Shown one piece after another: positions 53,975-62,350 of a stretch of DNA of 64,000 bases (the first letter of the stretch is position 1; every line of letters starts with the position of its first letter). A model generated the notes under the pieces. It searched no databases, was not told the origin of the DNA, and saw only the letters and a program-made list of their open reading frames with translations. The position numbers and the translations under genes are program-made. Source of the stretch: an uncultured Eubacteriales bacterium (GTDB lineage: Bacteria; Bacillota; Clostridia; Christensenellales; CAG-138); the NCBI GenBank assembly GCA_902786465.1, contig CADACQ010000012.1, forward strand, positions 1 to 64,000, written 5' to 3'.

Positions 53975-55054
53975 TCATGCTAACGCGTCCTCCTTGTAGT
54001 TCAGCAGGAACCGGGCGCTTTGCCTCTCGTAGAGCCGGGCGGCCAAATCGTCCGCGACGGGGATCAGGATCCGCTCGTGCTCGCACTGGACGGGGGCGAC
54101 TCGGTGCATGTCCCCGGTGAGGCTGAAGTTGAGGCAGGCGCAATGGTGGCGGCAGCGATCAGCAATGGCGCAGCCCTGGCAGTCCAGCTCCGGGGCCAGG
54201 GAAGTCTGGTAGATGGCCAGCTGCTTCTCCCGGTCGACGCCCGTGGACACGTGGCCCATGCGGTAGTCGGGAAGATACAGGAACTGGTTGCAGGGGTACA
54301 TGGACCCGTCCTCCGCCACGGAGGGCTGGCGCATGCCCAGCTTGCATTCGAGGCAGGGCCGGTCATTGAGATAGGCGGAAATCTTCACCAGAAAGGGCAG
54401 GAACAGCAGCGGCCGCTTTTCGTCGAACCGGGCCTCCATCAGCTCCGCCACGGCCTCGTACTGTTCCCGCAGCACGGCCAAAGAAGCGTCGTCCCAGCCC
54501 GCGTCAGGCCGGTAGTCGATGACGGAATTGACGCGGGTGAACCCCCGTTCGTAGAGCCAGCGTACCGATTCGGCCATGCCGCCCACGGTATTAGGGGTCA
54601 CGGTCTGCAGGGCTGCGGCGTTCGGCTGATACTCCAGCAGCAGGTCGATCTTCGGCTCCAGCTGCGCCCGGGTGGGCCGCCCGTCCCGGGTGAGCCGCTG
54701 CTCGTCCTGCAGAAGACCATCGTGGGAGAGGGCGATCTCCATATCGTGATCGTTGGCAAACCGCAAAAAAGCCTCGTCCAGCAGGGTGCCGTTGGTGGTC
54801 ATCTTGAACCGAACGTCCACGGCGCCCTTTTGGGCCGACTCTTTGGCGTAGCGGCAGATCTTTTCCGCCAGTGACCGTTCCAACAGGGGCTCGCCGCCGA
54901 AAAGGGAGAACCCGTTGGTTTTGTGACCATAGGAAAAGACCAGGTCCACCGCCTGTTTGGCCGTGTCCCAGGTCATATGGTTTTTGCAATGGGTCTCGTA
55001 GCAGTAGCGGCAGCGCAGATTGCAGTCCGCCGTGAGATGGAGGGTCAGGTTCAT
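53975..55054 (-). CDS. Radical SAM/SPASM domain maturase
   Basis: The 359-residue enzyme has the radical SAM cluster motif C11-x3-C15-x2-C18 (ADCNLRCRYCYE), the SAM-binding SLFGGEPLLE and TTNGTLL. Its C-terminal SPASM region is rich in cysteine: CLECKLGM, YPCNQF, CQGCAIADRCRHHCACLN and QCEHER, enough for two auxiliary Fe-S clusters. Such enzymes modify side chains in peptides or proteins, as in sulfatase maturases and RiPP maturases. No sulfatase is nearby, while a repeat lipoprotein ends four bases upstream, so that protein is the likely substrate. AAGG lies before the ATG. Confidence 0.9.
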   Translation of the reverse strand: MNLTLHLTADCNLRCRYCYETHCKNHMTWDTAKQAVDLVFSYGHKTNGFSLFGGEPLLERSLAEKICRYAKESAQKGAVDVRFKMTTNGTLLDEAFLRFANDHDMEIALSHDGLLQDEQRLTRDGRPTRAQLEPKIDLLLEYQPNAAALQTVTPNTVGGMAESVRWLYERGFTRVNSVIDYRPDAGWDDASLAVLREQYEAVAELMEARFDEKRPLLFLPFLVKISAYLNDRPCLECKLGMRQPSVAEDGSMYPCNQFLYLPDYRMGHVSTGVDREKQLAIYQTSLAPELDCQGCAIADRCRHHCACLNFSLTGDMHRVAPVQCEHERILIPVADDLAARLYERQSARFLLNYKEDALA

Positions 55055-55058
55055 AGCC

Positions 55059-55439
55059 TTACGCTTCGGGGGTGGCGGTGGGCGCCAACAGCACGCCGGT
55101 GGTCTGAAGGGGCATCTCCGGGGTAGGCTCCGGCTCGACGATGGCCACCTCCCCGTCCAGCACCAACTCCTCCTCCGGGGGCTCCGTCACCAAAATCTTG
55201 CCCATGATGACCGGCTCTTCGGTGGGTTCGGCGATGGCCACCTCCCCGTCCAGCACCAGCTCCTGGTCGGTAGGCTCCGGCATGGCCACCATGCCCTCGA
55301 TCTGAGGGTTCTGGGGGATGGGCACCCGACAGCCCGTGACGCCGCCGATAGCCACCAGGGCCGCCGCCGTCATGGCCGCGCCCCGCAGGGGCTTTCTCGG
55401 GTACTTGGGGCGATAGTCGGTCAGCTTTTGTTGTTTCAT
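55059..55439 (-). CDS. Repeat lipoprotein, candidate substrate of the radical SAM enzyme
   Basis: This 126-residue protein has a basic N-terminus (TDYRPKYPRKPLRG), a hydrophobic run (AAMTAAALVAIGG) and lipobox VTGC with C37, so it is probably a lipoprotein. After this come five imperfect repeats of 14-17 residues, each with a glycine, a hydrophobic patch and an EP-type end: IEGMVAMPEPTDQE, LVLDGEVAIAEPTEE, PVIMGKILVTEPPEEE, LVLDGEVAIVEPEPTPE, and LQTTGVLLAPTATPE. There is no cysteine in the repeats. Multi-repeat substrates beside radical SAM/SPASM enzymes are typical of RiPP-like systems. The strong Shine-Dalgarno AAGGAGG suggests high expression. The family is not one I can name. Confidence 0.7.
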   Translation of the reverse strand: MKQQKLTDYRPKYPRKPLRGAAMTAAALVAIGGVTGCRVPIPQNPQIEGMVAMPEPTDQELVLDGEVAIAEPTEEPVIMGKILVTEPPEEELVLDGEVAIVEPEPTPEMPLQTTGVLLAPTATPEA

Positions 55440-55502
55440 AGGGGCCTCCTTGGGTTCCGTTTGTCCATAACACCGGGGAGGGGCAAAAAAGGTTGCAGGG
55501 GA

Positions 55503-56726
55503 TCAGGCTTTTTTCAGCCCCCGCCAATAGGACCACCGGAGGATCGTCAGGCTCAGGAGCATCATGGCGGCGATGAGAAGGTAGGAGGACTTGTATTCGC
55601 CGGTATGGTCGGCGATGATCCCCGGCACGGCGGAGAACAGGATGCCGCCCAGGTTATAGAAGATCTGCAGCCACTTGAGGAGCTTGGGGTAGCCCGCCCT
55701 GTCGGAAAGGTCCCCGGCCCAGAGCGGCGGGCCCACGTTGTAGACCGAGGCGCCGAAACCCATTAGGGCCACGGGCGCGAAACACCAGAGAAGGCTGACG
55801 CCGTTCATGCACTGGACCAGCGTGCAGCCCAGGATGAACAGGGCCATGAGCAGGGACGTGCACCGCTTGGAGCCGAACCGGTCCGCCAGACCCCCGGAGA
55901 GGAACTTGCTGCACACCAGCACCGTCCCCTGGAGGGACACCACCGTGGCGGCCATCTTCACGGAATAGCCGCAGCTCCGGGCCAGGACCGACAGATGCCC
56001 GGAGAACGCCTGACCTGCGCCGCCCACCAGCAGCATCATTAACGCCAGCATCCACAGCACCAGCTTCGGGAGCCTCTCGGGCCCCTCCTTCTCCCGGGTC
56101 CGGGCATCGCCCGCGCCGCCTTCGCCGAAGGGCTGGAGCCCCTTTTGGGCGGGATCGTCCCGAAGGAGCAGGAAGACGCCGACAGCACTGATCAGCATGA
56201 AGGCCGCCTGCAGCAGGAAGGTGGTGCGCAGGGAATACCGAAGGACCAGGGCCGAGACCAGGGGCGAAAAGACCATGACCGACACGCCGGAGCCCGCGGA
56301 ACTGATGCCCAAGGCAAGGCCCCGGTGGGCGTGGAACCAGTTGGAGAGCAGGAGCGAAACGGGGTAGATGGCGCCCAGGCCGTAGGCGATGCCGCCCAGG
56401 GCCGCGCCGGTATAGTATACGAGGGCGCTGCCGCCGATGGAATAGACCACCGCCGACGCCGCGCCGATGAGGGACGCCAGAAGGATGCCCCGGCGCAGGG
56501 AGAGCTTGCGATAGTAGAGCTCCACCAGGAAGGTGACGGCGAAGGAGAAGAGGCAGCGGATGGAGAGGATGGCGCTGCCCATGCTGTCGCTGAGGCCGCC
56601 CGCCTCGATGAAGGGCAGGTACACCGACAGGATGTTGCTGCACAGGCCCATATTGCACACGAACAGCCACAGCCCGCACAGGCAGACGATCCAGGCGTAA
56701 TGGAGTTGTTTTGATTGAGGTTTCAT
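55503..56726 (-). CDS. Major facilitator superfamily transporter
   Basis: The 407-residue protein has twelve hydrophobic helices in two groups of six, with a charged loop (about 195-220) between them. Family signs are YYRKLSLRRG, the GLGAIYPVSLLLSNWFHAHRG loop (LLLSNWFHAHRGLALG), and DRFGSKR in the second half. This resembles the oxalate/formate antiporter-like branch; the substrate cannot be told. It follows a composite hairpin element and stands alone. Confidence 0.88.
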   Translation of the reverse strand: MKPQSKQLHYAWIVCLCGLWLFVCNMGLCSNILSVYLPFIEAGGLSDSMGSAILSIRCLFSFAVTFLVELYYRKLSLRRGILLASLIGAASAVVYSIGGSALVYYTGAALGGIAYGLGAIYPVSLLLSNWFHAHRGLALGISSAGSGVSVMVFSPLVSALVLRYSLRTTFLLQAAFMLISAVGVFLLLRDDPAQKGLQPFGEGGAGDARTREKEGPERLPKLVLWMLALMMLLVGGAGQAFSGHLSVLARSCGYSVKMAATVVSLQGTVLVCSKFLSGGLADRFGSKRCTSLLMALFILGCTLVQCMNGVSLLWCFAPVALMGFGASVYNVGPPLWAGDLSDRAGYPKLLKWLQIFYNLGGILFSAVPGIIADHTGEYKSSYLLIAAMMLLSLTILRWSYWRGLKKA

Positions 56727-56745
56727 ATGGATTTATTCAAAGCGG

Positions 56746-56879
56746 ACCACTTTTCTTGAAAGAAAAGTGGTGCAAAAGAACTTTACTTGGGATATATGGC
56801 TTCCGCTGCATACCATATCATCCCATTTGCGTTTCTCTTTTTCCGCCGCTTTTTCTCTTTACTAAAGAGAAAAAGCGGC
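56746..56879 (+). repeat. Composite hairpin element (134 bp)
   Basis: Type A hairpin ACCACTTTTCTT (56746-56757) with complement (56760-56771) is followed by gcaaaagaacttta. A spacer ends in cccatttgcgtttctctttttcc, and the type B hairpin with 16-bp arms (56845-56860 with 56864-56879) closes it. In the arms TTTTC is replaced by CTCTTT with matching change on the other side. It fills the gap between the MFS gene and the gate-domain gene. Confidence 0.88.
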
Positions 56880-56888
56880 ACAATAGCT

Positions 56889-58082
56889 CTACAATAAGGA
56901 CATCAGCACGAACAGCCAGTGGGCCGCGATGCCGGCGCAGAAGCCGCCGACGGTGTGGCAGAGAATGGACTTGCCCACCAGCTCGTTGCAGCGGAGCATG
57001 TCCATCATGGACACGTGGGTGGAGAGGTACCCGCTCCAGCACATGCACATGCCGGTGAACACGGCGATGTCGTTGGCGCCCGCCGCTCCCTCCCGAAGAA
57101 GCTCCGGTACCATGCCCAGCGACGCGCCGGCGGAGCCGAGGGCCGTGATGGGCACGGACACGCAGGCGGAGGAGCTGAACCCGAAGAGTGGTTTAAAGAG
57201 GAACTGGAGCTTGTCCCCCAGCAGCGGCAGCACCCGGATACCCTCGTAGGCCGCGCCGGTGTAGGTCCCGTCCGCGGAGGGACCGTAGGTCAGCATCATG
57301 ACCACGGTGCAGATGACCAGCACCCCCGGGATGATCCCGAGGCCCAGCTCCACGCCGTTCTTGCCGCCTTCCATAAGGGAGTTGAGGAGCCGCAGCATGA
57401 ACCCCTGCTTGGGCTTGCTCTCCTCGTCCGCCATCTGCCCCATCTCCCGGGGGGACAGGGCCAAGGTCTCGGTGCCGTACAGCTTCTTGCTGAAGAACAG
57501 CAGCAGCCGGGTGCTGATGACGCTGCCCACCACCGCGCCCAGGTTCCCGCAGAGGACCGCCTTGCCGAGGCTCATGCCCGTGACGGCGGAAAGCCCCGCC
57601 ATATAGCTGGTGACGATGAGCCCCATGCCGAAGGCCGTGCCCAGGTTAGTCAGGGCCGGGATCTGGTACGCCTTGAAATACCGGCGGTACTGCTGCTCCT
57701 TAGCGAGGGCCAGGATGGAGGGGTTGTCGGAGAAGTAGGTGGACACGATCCCCAGGGCCGCCGCGCCGGGCATGCCGTACAGGGGCTTCATGAGGGGCGA
57801 AAGCAGGAAGTTGAACAGCTCCAGCACGCCGAACTCCGTCAGCATCTCGGACAGGGCCCCGGCCAGCACGGCGATGGCCATGATGTAGAACACCGTGTCC
57901 AGCAGGATGCGGTAGGCGGTGTTCATCATGGTATTGATGGCGTTGGTCATGCCCATAGGCGCCATGAACAGGGCCATGACCCCCAGGAACACCGCCAGGA
58001 ACAAAGCGCTTTTCAGCAGCTTCTTCCCCGTCATCATCTTCTTCTGCCGCAAGGCCTCTCTCTTTTCATCGAAGGATGCCAT
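56889..58082 (-). CDS. Nucleoside-recognition (Gate) domain membrane protein, YjiH-like
   Basis: The 397-residue membrane protein has about ten helices and two Gate-type halves: VFYIMAIAVLAGALSEMLTEF with SPLMKPLYGMPGAAALG, and later GVELGLGIIPGVLVICTVVMML with KPLFGFSSSACVSVPITALGSAG. Polar helices with conserved N and S (STYFSDNPSI) recur, as in YjiH/nucleoside-recognition proteins. Transport of a small nucleoside-like or amino-acid solute is plausible, but not shown. It is 20 bases upstream of nothing but repeat and lies downstream of glsA-glnA in the same direction, so it may supply their substrate. Confidence 0.75.
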   Translation of the reverse strand: MASFDEKREALRQKKMMTGKKLLKSALFLAVFLGVMALFMAPMGMTNAINTMMNTAYRILLDTVFYIMAIAVLAGALSEMLTEFGVLELFNFLLSPLMKPLYGMPGAAALGIVSTYFSDNPSILALAKEQQYRRYFKAYQIPALTNLGTAFGMGLIVTSYMAGLSAVTGMSLGKAVLCGNLGAVVGSVISTRLLLFFSKKLYGTETLALSPREMGQMADEESKPKQGFMLRLLNSLMEGGKNGVELGLGIIPGVLVICTVVMMLTYGPSADGTYTGAAYEGIRVLPLLGDKLQFLFKPLFGFSSSACVSVPITALGSAGASLGMVPELLREGAAGANDIAVFTGMCMCWSGYLSTHVSMMDMLRCNELVGKSILCHTVGGFCAGIAAHWLFVLMSLL

Positions 58083-58101
58083 GTTCTCTCCTTTGGATCG
58101 A

Positions 58102-59028
58102 TCAGAATAAGCGAACGTCCATGGCTTTGGACAGATACTCCAATATGGCGATGCCCGCCACGCTGTTGCCCCGGACGTCCAAGGCCGGGCCGAAGACGCC
58201 GATACCCATGCGGTCCACCAGCGTAGCCGCGATGCCGCCGCCCACGCCGCTCTTGGCGGGGTAGCCCACCTTCACGGCGAACTCCCCGGACCCATCGTAC
58301 ATGCCGCAGGTGAGCATGAGGGTCCGGATGATCCGGGCATGCTCCGCCGCCATGAGCCGCTCCCCCGTGGCGGGGTCCAGGCCCCGATTGGCCAGGACCA
58401 GGGCAAGATGGGCGATGTCCTCCGCCGTGACGTACAGGGAGCACATGCGGAAGTAAACGTCCAAGTCCTCGCCAACGTCCCCCTCCAGCATCTTGGTCGC
58501 CTTCAGATGGTAGGCGAGGGCCCGGTTCTTATCCCCGGTCTCCCGCTCGGAGAGGTACGCCTCCCCGCAGAGGGAGACGGTCTCGGACCCGCAGAGTTTC
58601 TTGAAGTACCGCAGCAGCCGTTCGAACTTCTCGGACCCGCTGCGGCCCTTGATGGCTCCCACCACAGCGATGGCGCCGGCGTTGATGAAGGGGTTGTAGG
58701 GCTTGCGGTCCACCTCCAGGCGGATGATGGAGTTGAAGGGGTCCCCTGTGGGCTCCAGGCCCACCCGACCGGAGAAAAGATTCTTCTCACCCCTGTCCTG
58801 CAGGGCGAGGGCCAGGGCCACCACCTTGGCGATGCTCTGGACGGTGAAGGGCGTTTTCGAGTCCCCGGCGCTGAAGCGGCGGCCGTCCACGGTCTGGACG
58901 GACACGCCCAAAAGATCCCTGTCCACTTGCCGCAGATAGGGGATGTACTGAGCGGTCTTGCCCTGGCTGGTGAAGGCGCGCCCGTAGGCGAGGGCGTCTT
59001 CCAGCATGGTTTGGGTGATCTCGGGCAT
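58102..59028 (-). CDS. glsA: Glutaminase
   Basis: GlsA hydrolyses glutamine to glutamate and ammonia. The 308-residue protein is a serine-lysine beta-lactamase-fold enzyme with the catalytic pair S65/K68 in FTVQSIAKVV. Substrate motifs are EPTGDPFNSIIRLE, KPYNPFINAGAIAV and VKVGYPAKSGVGGGI. Length and order are typical. It starts four bases before the end of glnA is reached, so the two are one operon. A gate-domain transporter follows. Confidence 0.95.
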   Translation of the reverse strand: MPEITQTMLEDALAYGRAFTSQGKTAQYIPYLRQVDRDLLGVSVQTVDGRRFSAGDSKTPFTVQSIAKVVALALALQDRGEKNLFSGRVGLEPTGDPFNSIIRLEVDRKPYNPFINAGAIAVVGAIKGRSGSEKFERLLRYFKKLCGSETVSLCGEAYLSERETGDKNRALAYHLKATKMLEGDVGEDLDVYFRMCSLYVTAEDIAHLALVLANRGLDPATGERLMAAEHARIIRTLMLTCGMYDGSGEFAVKVGYPAKSGVGGGIAATLVDRMGIGVFGPALDVRGNSVAGIAILEYLSKAMDVRLF

Positions 59029-59032
59029 GCTC

Positions 59033-60457
59033 TTACGCGTTGTAATACTTGTCGAATTCGGCGGGATGGGGGATCTTAGCCAGCTCCACGCATTCCTTCC
59101 GCTTCTCTTGGATGAAGTTCTGCAGCAGCCGCTCCGGGAACACGCCGCCTCGGGTCAGATACTCGTGATCCGCTTCGAGGGCGTCCAGAGCCTGATCGAG
59201 AGAGGTGGGCAGGTGATGGAGCTTGGCCTTCTCCTCGGGGGACAGGCTATAGAGGTTCATATCGTAGGGACCCCAGCCGTTCTCGTGGGGGTCGATCTTG
59301 TTTTGGATGCCGTCGAGGCCCGCCATCAGCAGGGCCGCGTAGCAGAAGTAGGGGTTGCACGTGGCGTCCGGGTTCCGGATCTCGAACCGGCGGAGCTTGG
59401 GCGACTTAGCGTAGGCAGGGATGCGGATGACCGCGCTCCGATTGGAGGTGGCGTAGCCCACGGTCACCGGCGCCTCGAAGCCTGGCACCAATCGCTTGAA
59501 GGAGTTGGTGCTGGGGTTGGTGATGGCGCAGAGGGAGGCGATGTGCTTCAAAAGGCCGCCCATGAACCAGTGGGCCTCGCGGCTCAGATGGGCGTAGCCG
59601 TCGTCGTCGGAGAAGACCGGCTCCCCGTCCTTCAAAAGCAGCATATGCACGTGCATGCCGCTGCCGGCCTCGCCGTAGACGGGCTTGGGCATGAAGGTGG
59701 CGGTCTTGCCGTACTTCATGGCGGTGTTGCGGACGATGTACTTCACCAGCATGGTGGCGTCGGCCATCTTGGACATCTCGCCCAGCTTGGGCTCGATCTC
59801 GAACTGGCCGGAGGCGCCCACCTCGGGATGGTGGTACTTCACGGGGATGCCCGCTTCCTGCATCCTCAGGCACATTTCGCTGCGGCACTCATAGGTGCGA
59901 TCCAAGGGCTTGGCCACATGGTAGGCCCTCTGGTAGGGGACCACGTAGCCCTTGCCGTTGGAGGCGCTGTTCCAGTAGCTCTGCTCCGCGTCCAGGGACA
60001 TGCCGATGGAGCCAGGCTTCACCTCCCAGTTGATCTGATCGAAAAGATAGAACTCGAACTCCGGCAGCACCAGCATGGTATCCGCGATGCCGGTAGAGCG
60101 CATGTACTCTTCCGCGGCTCGGACGATGTTCCGGGGGTACTGGTCCAGGGGCCTGTTCTTGGGGTAGTCGATGACCATGGCGTTACCGGTCATGGACAGA
60201 GTCTTGATATCGCAGAAGGGGTCGATATAGGCCGTATCCAGATCGGGGATGAAGACCATATCGCTCTTCTCCACCACTGCGTAACCGTAGTTGGAGGCGT
60301 CGAAGCCAACGCCGTCCGTCATCATGTCCTCGCTGAAGTTCTCCGCGGGGATGGTCACGTGGCGGAACTGGCCGTGGATGTCCACCATCTTGAAGTCCAC
60401 CATCTCGATCCCTTCGTCCCGGATCATACGCAAAATGTCCTGCACCGAATTCGCCAT
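59033..60457 (-). CDS. glnA: Type I glutamine synthetase
   Basis: GlnA makes glutamine from glutamate and ammonia with ATP. The 474-residue protein shows the beta-grasp start, metal and substrate sites LPEFEFYLFD, HHPEVGASGQFEIE, the GSGMHVHMLL block, TNPSTNSFKRLVPGFEAP (split here) and the PLP-independent core NRSAVIRIPAY with RRFEIRNPDATCNPYF. All catalytic residues are present. A consensus promoter and GGAGGAG ribosome site precede it. It is followed immediately by glutaminase, which reverses its reaction. Confidence 0.96.
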   Translation of the reverse strand: MANSVQDILRMIRDEGIEMVDFKMVDIHGQFRHVTIPAENFSEDMMTDGVGFDASNYGYAVVEKSDMVFIPDLDTAYIDPFCDIKTLSMTGNAMVIDYPKNRPLDQYPRNIVRAAEEYMRSTGIADTMLVLPEFEFYLFDQINWEVKPGSIGMSLDAEQSYWNSASNGKGYVVPYQRAYHVAKPLDRTYECRSEMCLRMQEAGIPVKYHHPEVGASGQFEIEPKLGEMSKMADATMLVKYIVRNTAMKYGKTATFMPKPVYGEAGSGMHVHMLLLKDGEPVFSDDDGYAHLSREAHWFMGGLLKHIASLCAITNPSTNSFKRLVPGFEAPVTVGYATSNRSAVIRIPAYAKSPKLRRFEIRNPDATCNPYFCYAALLMAGLDGIQNKIDPHENGWGPYDMNLYSLSPEEKAKLHHLPTSLDQALDALEADHEYLTRGGVFPERLLQNFIQEKRKECVELAKIPHPAEFDKYYNA

Positions 60458-60538
60458 GATTTTTTCTCCTCCTGAATCGTATAGTTCATATGTTTTCGAC
60501 CCGCCGCCGCGGTTTTTTCCCGAATGGATCCAGTTTCA

Positions 60539-60566
60539 TTGTAGCACGGATCCCATAAAGCGCAAG
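60539..60566 (-). promoter_or_regulatory. Promoter of glnA-glsA
   Basis: On the minus strand TTGCGC (60566-60561) and TACAAT (60544-60539) have 16-bp spacing, followed by an 81-base leader with no clear riboswitch. A GlnR-type palindrome (TGTNA-N7-TNACA) is not visible. Confidence 0.65.
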
Positions 60567-60590
60567 GCTTTGATATGAATATATAAAATG

Positions 60591-60619
60591 AGCCGCTTTC
60601 CCGAAAGAAAAGCGGCTCG
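60591..60619 (-). terminator. Terminator hairpin of the ABC transporter operon, hairpin-family-like
   Basis: GAGCCGCTTT (60591-60600) pairs with AAAGCGGCTC (60610-60619), followed on the minus strand by ATTTTATATA. It lies just after the DUF3899 stop. The GCCGCTTT core resembles the type B hairpins of this genome. Confidence 0.75.
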
Positions 60620-60635
60620 TATGCTCTTTGTTCCG

Positions 60636-61013
60636 TTATAGGCCGATGCGCAGCAGGAGCCCCGCCAGCAGGAAGGCCGTGCCAACGATCATCCAGGGCA
60701 GGAAGAACTTGTTGCCGTGGCGACGCTTTTCCTTTTTCGCTTCGGCATACTCGTACAGATCGTGGTACCGTCGTTTGGTGCCCACCGTCGAGAAGGAATA
60801 GCCAAAGATGTCGAAGACGCCGAAATAGGCCGTCATCAGCAGCAGCCCCAGCAGCAGCGTCACCGCCCCGGCCATGGTCAGGGCGTTGTAGTAGTGGATG
60901 CGCAGGGTGAACCCGTCCCTAAGCAGGGACAGGCCCGTAATCGCCACGGCGACGCCGGCGGCAGCCGCGTACTGCTTCCAGGGATGGCGGAAGAAACGGC
61001 AGATCGCGTTCAC
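60636..61013 (-). CDS. DUF3899-like membrane protein
   Basis: This 125-residue protein has three or four hydrophobic helices (AAAAGVAVAITGLSLL, ALTMAGAVTLLLGLLLM, and FLPWMIVGTAFLLAGLLL at the C-terminus). A charged loop, VFDIFGYSFSTVGTKRRYHDLYEYAEAK, lies in the middle (given here only as landmarks FDIFGYSF and KRRYHDLY). The pattern matches DUF3899, of unknown function. GTG 61013 has AAGGA six bases upstream and lies two bases past the oppF stop, so it is the last gene of the transporter operon. Confidence 0.75.
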   Translation of the reverse strand: MNAICRFFRHPWKQYAAAAGVAVAITGLSLLRDGFTLRIHYYNALTMAGAVTLLLGLLLMTAYFGVFDIFGYSFSTVGTKRRYHDLYEYAEAKKEKRRHGNKFFLPWMIVGTAFLLAGLLLRIGL

Positions 61014-61015
61014 CT

Positions 61016-62350
61016 TCAGTCCTTCAGCTCCTTCATGTACCGTTCGTACTCCGCGTCGTTGCAATACACGAAGTGATCCTTCTTCAGCTCCCGCAGGGAG
61101 GGCATATCCCCATGCTCATAGTCATGGGCCTCGGCGGGGTTGTAGGTGATGCGCTTGCGCTCCCGCTCGGACCTGGGGTTGGGCTTGGGGATGGCCGACA
61201 GCAGGGACCGGGTATAGGGGTGCATGGGGTTCTTGAACAGCTCGTCGCTGGGAGCCTTCTCCACCACCTTGCCGAAGTACATGACCACGATGGAATCGCA
61301 GAAGTACTTGACCACGGACAGATCGTGAGCGATGAAGATGATGGACAGGTTCAGATTCCGCTTGAGGTCGTTCAAGAGGTTGATGATCTGGGCCCGGATG
61401 GACACGTCCAGCGCCGAGATGGGCTCGTCGCAGATCAGGAGCTTGGGGTTCATGATGAGCGCCCGGGCGATGCCGATACGCTGCCGCTGGCCGCCGGAGA
61501 ATTCGTGGGGGTAGCGGGAGGCGTGCTCCTCCACCAGGCCCACGGTCTCCAGCATCTTCACCACCTTCTTGTGGTTCTCGGCCTTGTTGCGGAAGCCCTG
61601 GATCTGCAGGCCCTCCTGAATGATGTCCTCCACGGTCATGCGGGGGTCCAGGGAGTCGATGGGGTCCTGGAAGATCATCTGGATCTCGTTCATCAGCTTG
61701 CGGCTGACGTTATCGTTGTCGAACTTGATCTGCTTGATCTTCTCCTTCTGGACCGCATGGATCTCCCTTACGTTCTCCTCGATCTCCCGGATCTTGGCTT
61801 CGATCTCCGTCGCTTTGGCGGGATCGGCCTTGGCCTCCTCCCTCAGAGCCTTGATCTTCTCGTTGGCATGGATGCGGGACCACTTGATCTCCTTCTTGTT
61901 CCAGCGATTGCCGGCGCTGATGCGGACGCCCCGATAGTAGATGGCACCGGAGGTGATGTCGTAGAGGCGGATGATGCAGCGGCCCGTGGTGGTCTTGCCG
62001 CAGCCGGACTCGCCCACGATGCCCAGGCACTCGCCTTCCTTCAGGTCGAAGGAGATGTTGGACACGGCCTTGAGCTTTTGCCGGTTCACGCCCCTGCCGA
62101 AGAAGAAGAACATCTTCAGGTTCCGCACGGACAGCAGGATGTTCTTTTTCCTGAGCTCCGGCTTCTGCTTGACCCGGGGGTTGATCTTATACTTCCGGTT
62201 GAAAGCCACCTGCTCATCCGGCGAATCGATCTGATCATGGACGTCTTCGAGATCGTCCGGAATGAACTCCACTTCCGGGGTCTCCTGTATCACACGAGCT
62301 TCCTGGTTCTCCTCGGGAGTGATTTCGATATTATCCATTGGATTGCTCAT
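61016..62350 (-). CDS. oppF: Oligopeptide ABC transporter ATP-binding protein OppF, with helical insertion
   Basis: This ATPase drives peptide uptake with OppD. The 444-residue protein has an acidic N-terminal extension (1-60), Walker A GESGCGKTT near 113-121, Q-loop near 228, signature FSGGQRQR near 284, Walker B LLICDEPISALD and the C-terminal oligopeptide region NPMHPYTRSLLSAIP. Between Walker A and Q-loop, residues about 145-215 form an added charged helix (KALREEAKADPAKATEIEAK and further), about 70 residues longer than usual. Start overlaps oppD by four bases. Confidence 0.92.
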   Translation of the reverse strand: MSNPMDNIEITPEENQEARVIQETPEVEFIPDDLEDVHDQIDSPDEQVAFNRKYKINPRVKQKPELRKKNILLSVRNLKMFFFFGRGVNRQKLKAVSNISFDLKEGECLGIVGESGCGKTTTGRCIIRLYDITSGAIYYRGVRISAGNRWNKKEIKWSRIHANEKIKALREEAKADPAKATEIEAKIREIEENVREIHAVQKEKIKQIKFDNDNVSRKLMNEIQMIFQDPIDSLDPRMTVEDIIQEGLQIQGFRNKAENHKKVVKMLETVGLVEEHASRYPHEFSGGQRQRIGIARALIMNPKLLICDEPISALDVSIRAQIINLLNDLKRNLNLSIIFIAHDLSVVKYFCDSIVVMYFGKVVEKAPSDELFKNPMHPYTRSLLSAIPKPNPRSERERKRITYNPAEAHDYEHGDMPSLRELKKDHFVYCNDAEYERYMKELKD

